A stretch of 64,000 bases of DNA from Rhodeus uyekii (lineage: Eukaryota > Chordata > Actinopteri > Cypriniformes > Acheilognathidae). Under the pieces are notes generated by a model. It saw only the letters and a program-made list of their open reading frames with translations, ran no database searches and had not been told where the DNA came from. This document shows positions 47,001-59,272 of the stretch, piece after piece (the stretch's first letter is position 1; each line of letters starts with the position of its first letter). The stretch spans positions 496,001 through 560,000 of the forward strand of contig JAWRVZ010000038.1 of NCBI GenBank assembly GCA_037043235.1, in the 5' to 3' direction. The translations under genes were made by a program, and so were the position numbers.

Positions 47001-49098
47001 GAGACTGGATATCACACACACGCTAGCAATGTCAGAGAACAAAACTTTTTGACTGCAAAGTATTAAGGTAAAAATGCATTACTGCAAATGTGGAAAAGGT
47101 TGTAAACGGTCTTATTCATTAAACGTAAGCCAAACAAATTTATGTATGAATTGTTCATTCACCATTCTTATGTAAATGATTGCACTCAATCTATTGTTTA
47201 CGCAGAAATTCATTCTACTTGAGTTTCACTAAGGAGGCCCAATAGAAATAATTACAAAACCTGTGATTATCTAGTTTTATTGTTTATTTAATACATATCA
47301 AAACTTTGGTTGTTTTATTTTGATTAAATCATTTGATGTCATTTTTTGTTAAAGTTTATTATGCACTCCCACTTTTCTTACATACATTTCTTAACCTCCA
47401 GTGACTTTTTATTGGGTTAATGATATTTACTGTGTCTGTACAGTTACTGACTTAAATTAAAACATGATTTGGCCAATTTATAAGCCTTGTTAATTAGAGA
47501 GGACCATTAAAATTCACAAGTATAGTTAAACAAGTACACCTCAACACTCTAGATCTACAGTTATCATTAAAAAAAATAAAACAATGAATCCTTATTTCTG
47601 AAATTAACTGCACAGGATGAACCAAAGGAAGTGCAGTGCAATCTTGCAATCCTTTCTCAAGTCTGTCTATTGCATCACTGTGAGGAAAGACTGAAAAGGC
47701 TCAGGGCAAAATAACAATTACTCCACATGAACTGCATTACCCCACAAAGGACATGTTTGATTTGAATTGTTTATATGCTTGACTAGACGGTCACATGTAC
47801 CTTGTTGGGGATTATATTGGAGGTAAACCTGCTTTAAAAGGTCAACTCCACCTCAACATACCACAAGACATTCAGCATCTGTCTGGAGAATAATGTTGTT
47901 TTGCTTGTTAGTCAAGGAGAACGGCGAAAAAATAATCACTTTTTGCATTTCTTCAGAATTCTTGCACTTTCACGTAAGCACAATACAGAGAATACCAACT
48001 AAAAATGCAGTGTATTCTACCTGTAAGTAAATTAAAAGCAAATTTTCATATTTGAGCTTGCTATCCCTTTAATGGAGAAAAAACATACATTTAAGAGAAA
48101 AGCTCTGATTAGGGGATTTTAACACTTATCATCTGACAATCCCAAGCGTGAAACGTTGTGAGGTTTGTTACGAACGCAAATGTAACATGAAAAATAAATA
48201 AAACATTGACCAGGATAGATCAGCTAAATGATTATGAATAACTAATAGATAAAAAGAGGTCGCAATCACAATTAAAATACAATTAATGGTTCATCCCAAG
48301 CGGAGAGTATCTGATTTAAAACAAACATGTTTGGACAATCTCTCGCAGACTTGAAGGTCAAATTAAGCCTTGGGTTTTGGTACATGAACCAATGTTAGCA
48401 ACCCATGCATAACATGATTTATGTCAGAGTGAAAAAAGAACAACAACAATATGGTCAGATTTAATTTTATCCATCTGGTATTAATTGTATAAAGTGGGTG
48501 TTCATTATCAGAATTGAGCTAGACCTGAATGGGATTTTTTTCCCCCATATTGGAATAACACAGAGATGATTTGAGAATCGTGCACAATAAGCCCCAGAAC
48601 GTGCATTAAAAATGTAAGGTCAAATTTGACTACCTGTTGGCTTCATATGCACATTTTCATACATTAGTGATATCGGCCCGGCAGATTCATCATCTGATAT
48701 TTGGCAATCAGTCGATAACATAAGTTTATAAATCATAAGTCTTATCAATGGATACTGATCACTGTCAGATTTCAAATATTTTTGAGTTCTTCTCACTTCT
48801 CATTATCATTTATCACCCACCCTGCACAACAGATAATGACATCGGCCACTAAGGATCCCATATCGGTCGATAATCCGTTCAAGTACAGAAAACAAAAGGT
48901 CGACAGAATGATCCTAAAACATGCTTTTTGTCCATTTACAAAAAGCTGCACTTTGTAATTAACAGCAATTTCCTCTTGCATTTGCTGGCCTCTTCAAACC
49001 ACTGATGGGCTTCATCCAGCCTTGAAGAAACAACCACATCTCCATTAAGAATAAAAAGCCTCCGGTTCTGAACTTCACTGTCCTTTCACACTATATGC

Positions 49099-49132
<34 letters not shown>

Positions 49133-50019
49133 GTTTTGCAGACCTGCATTATAGATCTGCATCACTGCTGTCACACAAAAAAGCAGCTCAGATATCCTTA
49201 ACAAGTGTCATAACAATAGGTAAAGCCACTGGAAAAGAAATGAAGTATCACTCTACACCACTTGGTCATGTCCCAGAAATGTGCGCACACCCATCATGCC
49301 CCTCGGCAATGCAAAACTGTTCCTTCTGTTCACACAGGGTGTAAAAGGTATGACCTTAAAAATGACAAAAATGTCACCATAGGTCCTGCCAAAAAAAAAC
49401 ATAGCTACAAACATCAAAATATATTCATATAGTCAAAGAATTCCTCAGTATTCAAAGAAATCCTATGTTCGAATAACCTTGGGAGTGCTATGGTACATTT
49501 TGTGCAGCAACTGCAATGAAAACGATGTTCAGTTATGGTGGAAAACTGTTAAAAGTTTCATTAATGGTTACCATGCACTATTTAAGGCTTCAATGTCCTT
49601 CCAAATATACCACGTTTGTACATGCATAAAAATTTAAATACCATGGTACTGACTGAAAAACAAGTACGTGGCAGTCTATGCCATCAAAAGCACATTTTGT
49701 AAGTGAACTGTTATAGTACAAAATGATTACCCTATTCACATACTCCAAGTACTTCAAAGAATACCATGCTAAATGTGCAAAACATGGTACTTTTTCGTTC
49801 GTGCAACAACATGTGGGAAACCGAGGTTGTCGTGGTCAAATATTGTGTTGTACTAAAACACAGAGTACCGACGGTATTGAATGTCCATAGAGGTGCTTCA
49901 ACAAAAAGCGCAATAAATGATCCATAACCACACAAACCTTTAGTAGTAACTATGGTTTCCCAGCGGAAACTGCGGTTACCATGGTACATGTTCATGTGGG
50001 TCGCGGTGCGGAGACTCAC
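44080..50019 (-). other. 5' half of dagla intron 1
   Basis: About 6 kb between the probable 5' UTR exon (ending 50020) and the repeats further on. Apart from short TG runs (45931-45945 and 49099-49133) I see no gene, structured RNA or complete transposon. The open frames here are short and unrecognised. Confidence 0.5.
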
Positions 50020-50250
50020 CTGTAGTGTGAGCGCGTCTTCCCGAGACCATGGACTCTCTGAAATCTCCCATCCTCCGCAAACACACGCACACAGAACCGC
50101 AGGAGCCACAGGTCTCGTCCCGTTCGCCTTCACATGCACATGAAGGAGTGCAGATGCGGTTGTTAGATAATTCGGGTTGCTCCAGAAAAGGTTTTTTTTA
50201 ATTTCATATCGATCGCCTCGGTTTCATTGACACTCCGCCGTAACGTCACT
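50020..50250 (-). other. dagla: Probable non-coding first exon of dagla
   Basis: On the minus strand a strong donor, CTACAG|GTGAGTC, lies at 50020/50019, downstream of a GC-richer, CpG-containing block. The first coding exon of dagla has an acceptor just before its ATG, so a 5' UTR exon is required, and this is the best candidate. The 5' boundary is unknown. Confidence 0.5.
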
Positions 50251-50720
50251 GATATTTTTCACGCCTTTTTCCAAGCGCGCGCCGCTTCATATTCCGCACA
50301 ACAATATTCACGTAGACACGAATCTAACATTTATTCCCCGGGCTTGGTCGTGACATTCCCTCTCCGCGTAGTAAAATCGTGCGGTGGTTCCAGATTCCCG
50401 CACTGTCCGCAGCAGGTCCCGGTCAGATTGATTGCTGTATATCTTCCCTACGATCGTTTTTCCATATATGCAACGTCGTTGCGATTCTCAATTCCAGTTA
50501 CGCGGGCTGAAGCCGCATCCCGTTTCCCACTTGCGCTCCTGGCGTATGTCACGTCATCCATTGGTTGTCGTAAGAGGCGCTGCGCTACTGACGTACGACG
50601 CTGCGATTTTCCGCTGCTTAGGAACCGCTGGCACATTGCTGGGACGGGCTTGGTGAATATAGAGGAGAGGAGACTCCGAAATAGTAAGCTGGGCGTGGAG
50701 CTGGAACTACGTCATTTCCT
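50250..50720. promoter_or_regulatory. Probable dagla promoter, CRE and CCAAT rich
   Basis: CpG-containing region upstream of the probable first exon. It has a near-consensus CRE TCACGTCA at 50549-50556, an inverted CCAAT (ATTGG) at 50560-50564, a second CRE-like TGACGTA at 50589, and TACGTCAT at 50708-50715. No TATA box is evident at a sensible place. A 167-codon open frame across it is probably chance. Confidence 0.45.
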
Positions 50721-50817
50721 GAATTTCTGAAGCCTTTGTAATCAGCAGGGAGTGCCAATGGGAGAGAACAAATCAATTAATCAATAAATACATTTATAAA
50801 ACAGTTCATTGCATATC

Positions 50818-50903
<86 letters not shown>

Positions 50904-51213
50904 TCACAGATTAATGTATTCATTCATTCATAGATAGATAGATTCATAGATTAATTTATTCATTCATTCATAGATAGATAGATTCATTCATTCATAGATA
51001 GATTTATTAATTCATTCATTCATTCATAGATAGATAGTTTCATTTATTCATTTATTCATAGATAGATAGATAGATAAATTCATTTATTCATTCATAGATA
51101 GATAGACAGATAGATAGATAGATTCATTTATTCATTCCTAGATAGATTCATTCATATATAGATTCATTCATTTATTCATTCATTCATAGATAGATTTATT
51201 CATTCATTCATTC

Positions 51214-51275
<62 letters not shown>

Positions 51276-51331
51276 TCATTCATAGATAGATTCATTAATT
51301 CATGCATTCATTCATTCATAGATAGATATTA
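50818..51331. repeat. Compound (GATA)n / (ATTC)n array
   Basis: Over 500 bases of GATA blocks (the longest at 50818-50901 and 51208-51274) alternating with ATTCATTC blocks. It lies between the divergent dagla and cend1 5' ends. Confidence 0.95.
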
Positions 51332-51446
51332 TATAAAAAGGTCCATACCAAACAGTGTTTGAGGTGTGTGGGAATTGATGTAATGCATCTTGACTGATAT
51401 TACAATGTCATTGAGCTGAAGGTTTGGAGAAACCTGTTCTAGCACT

Positions 51447-51478
51447 CCCCCCCCCCCCCCCCCCCCCCCCAAAAAAAA
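51447..51478. repeat. Homopolymer C24 followed by A8
   Basis: A run of 24 C directly followed by 8 A. The length is likely unreliable in sequencing. The minus strand is a G24 tract able to form quadruplex. Confidence 0.9.
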
Positions 51479-51639
51479 TGCAGTGCACCATCCGTTCTGA
51501 TAAAAGAATGATTGCCCCGGGATATTAACTGTCTGTGTTTGCTTCAGACTGTGGCACCTGTATGACACATAATATTAAATAAAACTTCAAAGCAAGAATC
51601 ATTAAACCAATTCAAGCTGAACGAAACCACGCACACCCC

Positions 51640-51834
51640 TTCTGCACTTGCCCCCCTGTTTCCACAGACAGAGTGGTACATCCCAGTGTCTCTCCTCCTC
51701 CTCCTCCTCTTGCTGCTGTGTCCTCCATCACTCCATTTCCTTTGATTCTGTTTCTCCTTGAGGACGGATTCAGGCCTTCCTGCAGAGCGTATCTCTTGGT
51801 CTCTCAACCTCCGTCTCTTTGACAAGAAGAAGAG
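51640..51834 (+). other. cend1: Probable 5' UTR exon of cend1
   Basis: A block with CTCCTCCTCCTCCTCTTGCT and a strong donor AAGAAGAGG... read as AAGAG|GTGAGC at 51834/51835. CEND1 in other vertebrates has a non-coding first exon and one coding exon, which fits. The 5' end is a guess. Confidence 0.45.
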
Positions 51835-53113
51835 GTGAGCAAGGAATACGAGGCACCATAAAGAAGGTAAACTCCATCCATCATGATCTTTCTGAGAATA
51901 TATATATATATATATATAGATACAGATATATCCATCAAAACTGGGAGAGAATGTGATGCGCTTCTGTGGCCTGTGCAGCCATCATAACTGCATCACTACT
52001 GAAATCACATCCATCACATGCTCAATAAACCCATTTTCAGTCCATCTTTCAAGGTTATGTATTCTCTGCAAAGGCTCTGCATGGCTTAGTCAGTTTCAGA
52101 CTTCTTAAGCTTTCATTTATTTTTAATGTACATTGCTCCCCTCCCTTGAATGACTCATGCAGATTCACAGGGATATTTCTGCATGCTGCAGATTCACTAG
52201 TATGGGTCATTCCTATGCTGCATTCCTCGAAAACATGGTTTACAATGTTTGGCGTGTGCAATGATGATGCTTAACATGTTAAGAGTCATTTTTGTCTCAC
52301 ATGCCCTAAAAAGAGCTTTTACACACAAAAGACTTGCATGCTTTTTAAGGAAGTAATGACTAATGGATGCTGCCCTTTGGCTTTCTAATGAAAGCAATTA
52401 TAGCATGTGACCGAGTCAGTCAGTAGGCCAATGCTTAATGTCATTGCCGTATCAAGGTCAAAGATTTATATGTATTATGTGATGTAATTCCATTTGGGTG
52501 ACAAAAATAAAAGGATTAGTTAATACAAAATATGACAATTCTGTAATTATTTTATACATTCCAAACCCATATGAAGTCGTTTAAAATTTTAAAATAATTT
52601 AATTTTTTTAATATAAATATATATATATATTTTTTACATTATTTTTTGTATCATATAATGGTTGTTCAGTCCAATAAATAAATAAATATGAAAATAAAAT
52701 CTAACAATAAAAGCAGTCCATATGACTATATTTAACTTTGTGTTAGTTACAGTTATTGCAAAGAGTTATTATCTTCCCAAATTATCATCCCACGTTTTTA
52801 CTATCACCAAAGTTCTCAAATTTCATTTACTAATGAGATGAGGTTAAAAATGGTGCATCCGCATGTAAAATATTTCAACTTCTCAGATGTGTCTTGACTA
52901 AACATGACAGGCCAGTTTGAATATAGTACACATATAGTACACAATTGGGTATTTATGCTATTTTTATGCTGCTTTTGGAGCTTGACAGATATAATCATTA
53001 TGAAGTATTGTGAAATTGTTCTTTAGAATTTTTCCAGCATGTGGCTTTTTTCCCCTTTCTTTCTTTATATATATTCCATTTCTTTAACTTCTCTGCATAT
53101 TATTTTTTACATA

Positions 53114-53621
53114 CACTACCGTTTAAAAGTGTGGGGTCAGTAAGATACATTTTTAACTCAATAATTTTATTTAGAAAGAATGCATTCAATTGATAAATAT
53201 ATAATGTTACAAAAGATTACTATTTCAAATAAATGCTGTATTTTTTAACTTTCGATTCATCAGAGAATCCTAAAAAAAACATTTCCATGAAAATATTAAG
53301 CAACTTAAAAACATTTAACCATGATAATAAAAATAATAATAAGAAGAAATGTTTCTCGTGCATCAAATCCTCATATTAGAAGAATTTGTGAAAGATCATG
53401 TCACTGAAGACATGAAAATTCAACTTTAAATGAAATAAATAAATTACATTTTGAAATATATTCAAATAGAAAACAGTTATTTTAAATTGAAGTAATATTT
53501 CATAATATTACTGTTATTACTGTATTTTTAATCATATAAAAGCAGACTTGGTGTGCATAAGATGCATCTTTCAAAAGCATTAAAAAAAAACATACCAACC
53601 CCAAACTTTTGAACGGTAGTG
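53114..53621. mobile_element. Intact Tc1/mariner-type MITE (CACTACCG family)
   Basis: Left TA|CACTACCGTTTAAAAGTG and right CTTTTGAACGGTAGTG|TA are inverted repeats with TA duplication. At 508 bases it is the best copy of this family in the window. It lies in the presumed cend1 intron and ends about 100 bases before the cend1 ATG. Confidence 0.8.
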
Positions 53622-53724
53622 TACATGTAGATCTTTCAAACCTAAATCTCTCCCTCTTCTTTATAACGCTATTCCTAAAAGAAGGCCCAAGATAACCTGC
53701 CGGATTCCTTGATCCCACTCCCAC

Positions 53725-53997
53725 ATGGAAGCAAAAGCTAAAGGAGTGCCGAAATCTGCCTCCAAAGCAGAGAAGAAGGAGGCAGCCCCACCACCAAAGC
53801 CAGACCCCGTCTCTGCTGAACCCGCGGAACCCGAGAAGCCAGCGGAAGATGGGGACACAAACCAACAGGGGCCAACAGAGTCCGCGGGAAGTAGCTGTGA
53901 AGCCTTAGAAAGTTTGAAGCCTTTCCTGATTGGAGGAGCTGTCATTGCCCTCGGAGCTGTATTGGTGGGCGTGATCTTACTAGCCAAGAAAAACTGA
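53725..53997 (+). CDS. cend1: cend1-like neuronal tail-anchored protein
   Basis: CEND1 (BM88) promotes cell-cycle exit and differentiation of neuronal precursors and sits in membranes by a C-terminal anchor. This single-exon frame encodes 90 aa (human 149). The N-terminal two thirds is Lys/Ala/Pro/Glu-rich and disordered. Then comes SCEALESLKPFL and a hydrophobic segment at about 66-86, ending LLAKKN, matching the family's end (SCEN..PLL, membrane segment, VRKK). A likely acceptor (CTATTCCTAAAAG) lies at about 53680 and the ATG follows CCACTCCCAC. The shorter N-terminal part is the main difference from mammals. The identity rests on the C-terminal 30 residues and the general composition. Confidence 0.75.
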   Translation: MEAKAKGVPKSASKAEKKEAAPPPKPDPVSAEPAEPEKPAEDGDTNQQGPTESAGSSCEALESLKPFLIGGAVIALGAVLVGVILLAKKN

Positions 53998-55260
53998 CCC
54001 AAGACCTGTTATTGGTGGTTAAACGGTGGGGTTTATTAGTTCACAGACTATTCAAGTTTATATAAGGGGGGTGTGGAGTCACTAGGCGTCTTAATTTTAT
54101 GCTGTACTTTAATTTCAGTGCTTGTGGTGACATTCCCGCCAGCTATTAAAGCAAGCTAGAGATGCATTTAGGCAAACACATTTTCACATAACATTCAACA
54201 CAGTTGTAGTCCATGCATATCCACTGCTCAACTTTCATCCTAGTTACTATGCCTGCTGGCTCAATGCTCAAATGACGTCATCACCCGTGCCATAATGCTG
54301 ATGTGAATACAATTATCCAAATATGGTTGAGTTTTTCCAAGCTGGTCTTAAACCCACAACTGCCCAATATTAAAATGCATGATTCAAGTTAAACAATACA
54401 GCAGTTTTCTGTATTTAGCCATTGATGGAAATGAAATGCTATTTATATAAAGCAATTGGTTTCCTATTCAAATACTAATGCAAATTCATATGTACACATA
54501 CATGGCTCTGACATCTATTGCAGTTAGGCCTGTATTGTTGAGAGATGGTGTAGAAATGTAAAGAAAATCTCAGTTGTAATATTATTAGTTTAAAATGTAT
54601 ATGTCATCACCTGTCATCATCACCGAACCAAAAACGAGTAAATAATTCAGAAGCCTTGCCTGTGAATTGCACATTGCCATTTAAATGTTTGTTTTTTTGA
54701 ACGATGTTGACGATTTTCTGAAGTGGGCCAATGGAAATAGATGTGTGATGCAATATAGATTATTAACGTAGATTATGACGGCTCTCGGCCAACAGCTTCA
54801 ATTTCACAGTTACACTATGATGAGCGCCTTACACAACAGAAAAAATCCCTAAATGCATGCAGACACAAACAATATACACTCACACGTCACATGACATACT
54901 GTTACAGAAAATTGAATTTTCTTTAAAGTGCGTATATAATGCAATAATTCAAATAGAGCTCTGTATTTAAAAGAAAGAAGACCATTTATTAGTTGTGATA
55001 GTGACGGTAATGCTGTTGATGATGATGCGGCAACATGGGGGTTGTCTTGGTGGTGATGAGGAATGATTATGATTTTATTTGTTGGTTCTACTGAAATTTA
55101 ACTATCCCTCTAATGTGTCCCTTTCCTCCTGCCATATGTATTTTACACACACCCTCGCCCGCTGCCTTTCTGCTGTTCCTCGTGTGAAATAAAATAAGAT
55201 GGCTCCCTTGTGACTTGATGGCCTTATTAAAGGACAATGAACTATATTTTCCCAGACTAT
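53998..55260 (+). other. cend1: Probable cend1 3' UTR
   Basis: About 1.2 kb of repeat-poor sequence after the cend1 stop, with a plus-strand AATAAA at 55188-55193 close to its end. The mammalian gene also has a 3' UTR longer than its coding region. Confidence 0.5.
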
Positions 55261-55377
55261 GTGTGTTTTTTCCCCCCGTTAGTTATTTTTGTTCATTTTT
55301 GGAGGCTGAATCCAATACTTCAAGACTATTTTTTTCATACGTGCAACTGATTTCTATGCTGTTTTAGATTTAACACT

Positions 55378-55462
55378 TTATGCATTTGGCAGACGCTTTT
55401 ATCCAAAGCGACTTATATTGCATTCAAGTAACATGCTCTACAGTTTGAGCTACAGGAAAGCT
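55378..55462 (-). mobile_element. tRNA-derived SINE, internally deleted
   Basis: Keeps the tail GGCAGACGCTTTTATCCAAAG and the head GAGCTACAGGAAAGC but lacks the middle with box B. Confidence 0.75.
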
Positions 55463-55975
55463 GTCTTGTATTTATGTAGGTAGTCATGACATTTAACAGG
55501 GAATTAGTAAATATGCTAATGTTGACATGTATCTATCATTGGAAAAAAAAGAAGATTAAAAAAAAATGTAATTGCAATTTTTTTTTTAAAGAGTTAAAAA
55601 TTAATAATCAAAAGAAAAATAATCAAGGGACTCATACTTGATACTGCTGCAATCCTGCACATTTGTTTGTTTTTTTAAGTAAAGTTGAGTATTTCCTGAA
55701 TTATACTTTGTTACTGATTCATCTAATTTCTAAAATGATTTTATTTTGTTGACAACCGTACTTTTAACAGTAAAACACAATTACTACTTCAACTTTAACT
55801 AATAATAAGTAATAAAACTGCATTAAAGTGTTCATCGAAAATATGCATCATATTGATCATATTTAAGGCCGGTCTTACATTATGTAAGAGAGTTTTGAAC
55901 TACATAATTCTTATACTTTTATTCGTGTTATTTCAGAGATTCGGTGACTTTAATCTACACAAATTTTGGACACAC

Positions 55976-55998
55976 ACGCACGCACGCACGCACGCACA
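55976..55998. repeat. (GCAC)n microsatellite
   Basis: CACGCACGCACG units upstream of polr2l. Confidence 0.8.
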
Positions 55999-56099
55999 GA
56001 AATAAATATTAAGTTGACTATATGAAGGACAGAAGAAAACCATGATGGAAGAAAGAAGAAAAGTTGGTTTAACAGGGACAGGAATCAAGGCTGGAAAGA

Positions 56100-56245
56100 A
56101 GAAAAAGAAGAGAAGTGCGCGGAACGCTTTTTGTAACCTTGTTTCCGCCCGTGTATTTGACAAACGCAGCCGGGAAATGACGCGTTTGAAAGGGGTTTGT
56201 TTTAAGCGGCGCAAGAGGAACGTGTTTACCGTGTGATATTGTTTT
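56100..56245 (+). promoter_or_regulatory. Probable polr2l promoter / first non-coding exon
   Basis: A small CpG-containing island (GCGCGGAACGC, GACGCG, GCGGCGC) about 0.9 kb upstream of the polr2l coding start. A donor-like TTTTG|GTAATAT follows at 56244. The coding exon has its own acceptor at 57055, so an upstream exon must exist. Confidence 0.4.
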
Positions 56246-56517
56246 GGTAATATTTCTTATGTTTTCATCTATCTTGAATATTAATAACAGAAACTAAGTG
56301 TACAATTTAGTTGTGGGCTTTTAACTACAGAAATGATCTCGAGCTGAACTTCGCTATTGTATGTTTTCTAAGAGTTACTGCTTTTAATAGGTGCTTGTAT
56401 TAGTAGATTATATCAGTTTTTGATTAGTTTTGAGTTTTGATTTGAGTTTTATCAGTTATGGTTATCTGGGCAGCTTTGTATCGTTTTCTGCGTTATTCAA
56501 TCGAGAGATGGGATTAA

Positions 56518-56522
<5 letters not shown>

Positions 56523-56578
<56 letters not shown>
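56523..56578. repeat. (TA)n microsatellite
   Basis: About 55 bases of pure TA in the presumed polr2l first intron. Confidence 0.95.
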
Positions 56579-56582
<4 letters not shown>

Positions 56583-57003
56583 TTAATTTATAACTATGCG
56601 GTTAAAAAGTCATAATTATTCATTTACAAACACAATTTTGAGATAAAAATCCATTCATTTTATTTTTTAAGTAAGTTTTCAGTTGTATGCCATTATTTCA
56701 ACTTTTATGATTTATAAATGAAAGTCGAAATTGTGCCATATTACATTATAATTTTGACTTGCATGATAATTATCACAATGACTTACAATTGCCTGATTTG
56801 TCGTATGTGGTTTCAACAAGATTCTATATGACTTAAATGAATTTTATTTCACTTTTAGTTTCATCAGCTAGTCGTAGAACATTAAGATTAATGCTGCCTT
56901 CATGTGTTATTGGAATCATGGTAAATGCCAGTTTCCTAGATAAAACCTGGACATGATTTGAGTGTGACAAGCTCGTAATCACAACTTCAGAAGTGGGAAG
57001 TAG

Positions 57004-57362
<359 letters not shown>

Positions 57363-57539
57363 GGAGCTTTCTGTGCAACTAAAGATGAAAATCCCACTCA
57401 TATTCTCAAAGACTTGATCCTTCGACACAAACACAACTGGCTGGTTCATTAGTCGACATCTGAAGAAACTTATGATGTTTAATGTTTATCATTTTGTTTA
57501 TTATCGTTTTGTTAAATAAAGATTGAAATATCTCTGTGT

Positions 57540-59130
57540 TAGAGTTCATTGCATTTCAAACACAACCTGTTGAAATAGCGTTATTAAAATATTGAGGGAA
57601 TCCAAAAAGAGAAGCTTCCCCAAAATACAGTGAATATTTGAGTTCATGTATATGTTTGCTTTCATAAAAACAGGAAATTAGTTCTAAAATGGAGGTTGTC
57701 ATTATTTACTCAAACTTATAATTTATTTTGAGTTTTTTCAGCACTACATAAAAGTTTACAATGACACATTGGTCAAGTGTTGGTCAAAAGATTTTTAATT
57801 AATTACTTTTAAAGTAATTAGTAAAGTAACGCATTACCTTTAAATTTACAACAAAATATCTGAGTTACTTTTCAAAGAAGTAACACAAATTACTTTGTTT
57901 TCCCATTTATTGACACCTCTCATGTCATGTTGAGAGTCATTGAGTGCAGAGTTGTGTAATCACATAAACATTATGGTTATTGTAGTTTTAGACAAAATAT
58001 GAGCATGCATTTACCTCTCATTTGCACAGTTGCCAGTGATGCAGCTGACTTTTGATGATTCAAATCAACCACACTAATAAGCCAAAAACTTTAGATGAAC
58101 ATCAATTTGTGTTTCATTTATGTAAGCATTGAATTTTCTGTTTTTCAATACAAAATTGCACAGCTGAAAGGTTTTGAGCTGCGTCGTCTTCTGTTCAGAA
58201 ACCTCAGTTCCTTTTAATGTGAAAAGGACTTAAATTTTCCAAATTGTTAAAAAATCAAACAAGCCTTACACAGGTGAGAAAAATAAACTAAGTGCCACAA
58301 TTTATCACTTTTTTTAGGAAGTAGCTCAATATTGTAAATGCATTACTTTTAAAAACTAACTTTCCCCATCACTAGTTAGAATGGCAAAAAGAAAAGAGAA
58401 CAATAGGTTTAATGGCATTTTTCACGGATAATAATTGTCCTATCTGCCATAAATCTCTAAAAAGCACTTGTTGAAAACACCAAGGCACTTGGTATTCACT
58501 TGAAGTTGATATAAAAAGCTTTTTTCCTTTTAATCACTTTGGGGAAAGCAAGAACTGTTTAGAATGTCAACGTGTTCCTGACTGTAAAAGTGTCTGTCAA
58601 ATGCATAAATGTACATTTTTACATCGCAAAATTATATTTAAGGTATGTATGGGTGATATAGCACAGGGTTACTTTCGTTAACTAACACTAAAATGTTAAA
58701 AACAGTTATTGTTAATTGAAAAAAACCCCCAGACATTTTAAATATCAAATGAAAAACTTAAAACTGACAGCTATTGCCTATGGCGTGTGTTTACAAGTAA
58801 AAGTACATTCGAATTCAGGTTTTGAGATTATTTTGGGTTTAGTAAAAGTAAAGTAAAGATAGTGAATATATAATTAATTTAGTTTCATTAATTACACTGT
58901 CCCTTTAAAACATTATATAAAATTGAAAAGGTCCATCCGCTTTCACAAGTGTTCACTGAAATACAGTCCTTAGGAAACAAATGCTAGCTTTCATTAGTTT
59001 TTTTTTCCTTTTAAACTTACGTGTCTGCTCAGTGATCAAGGACAAACTCAAGATTAAAATACACACTTGCATAAAAAAACAAAGAACTATTCAAAGCAAC
59101 GTTCAAATGATATTCAAATAAGAAAATGAT
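57540..59130. other. polr2l-sdhaf2 intergenic region
   Basis: AT-rich spacer. I see only a partial plus-strand SINE at 58547-58620 (GGGGAAAGCAAGAACTGTTT and TGTCAAATGCATAAATGTA) and no gene. Confidence 0.5.
58547..58620 (+). mobile_element. SINE 3' fragment
   Basis: The 3' half of the tRNA-derived SINE family with a short deletion before the tail. Confidence 0.6.
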
Positions 59131-59140
59131 GTTGACCTTA

Positions 59141-59272
59141 CCAACATGGCGCCCGCTCCAGTGCGTTTCCTGCTCTGATTGTGAAACAGTTGCATAAACT
59201 CTCCTTCAAAATAAAACATTGTCAGCCAAGGACCTGATCAGTCACACATCGCTGAAGATACTTCTCGATAAC
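59141..59272 (+). promoter_or_regulatory. sdhaf2 promoter and 5' UTR with YY1-like motif
   Basis: CCAACATGGCGCC at 59141-59153 is close to the YY1 site (AANATGGCG) often found just downstream of the start site in mitochondrial housekeeping genes. It lies about 120 bases before the sdhaf2 ATG. No TATA box is seen. Confidence 0.5.

Noticed and set aside
50227..50730. 167-codon plus-strand open frame opposite the dagla 5' region
   Set aside because: It crosses the CpG-rich promoter, where stops are rare by composition. It has no recognisable domain and no splice context.
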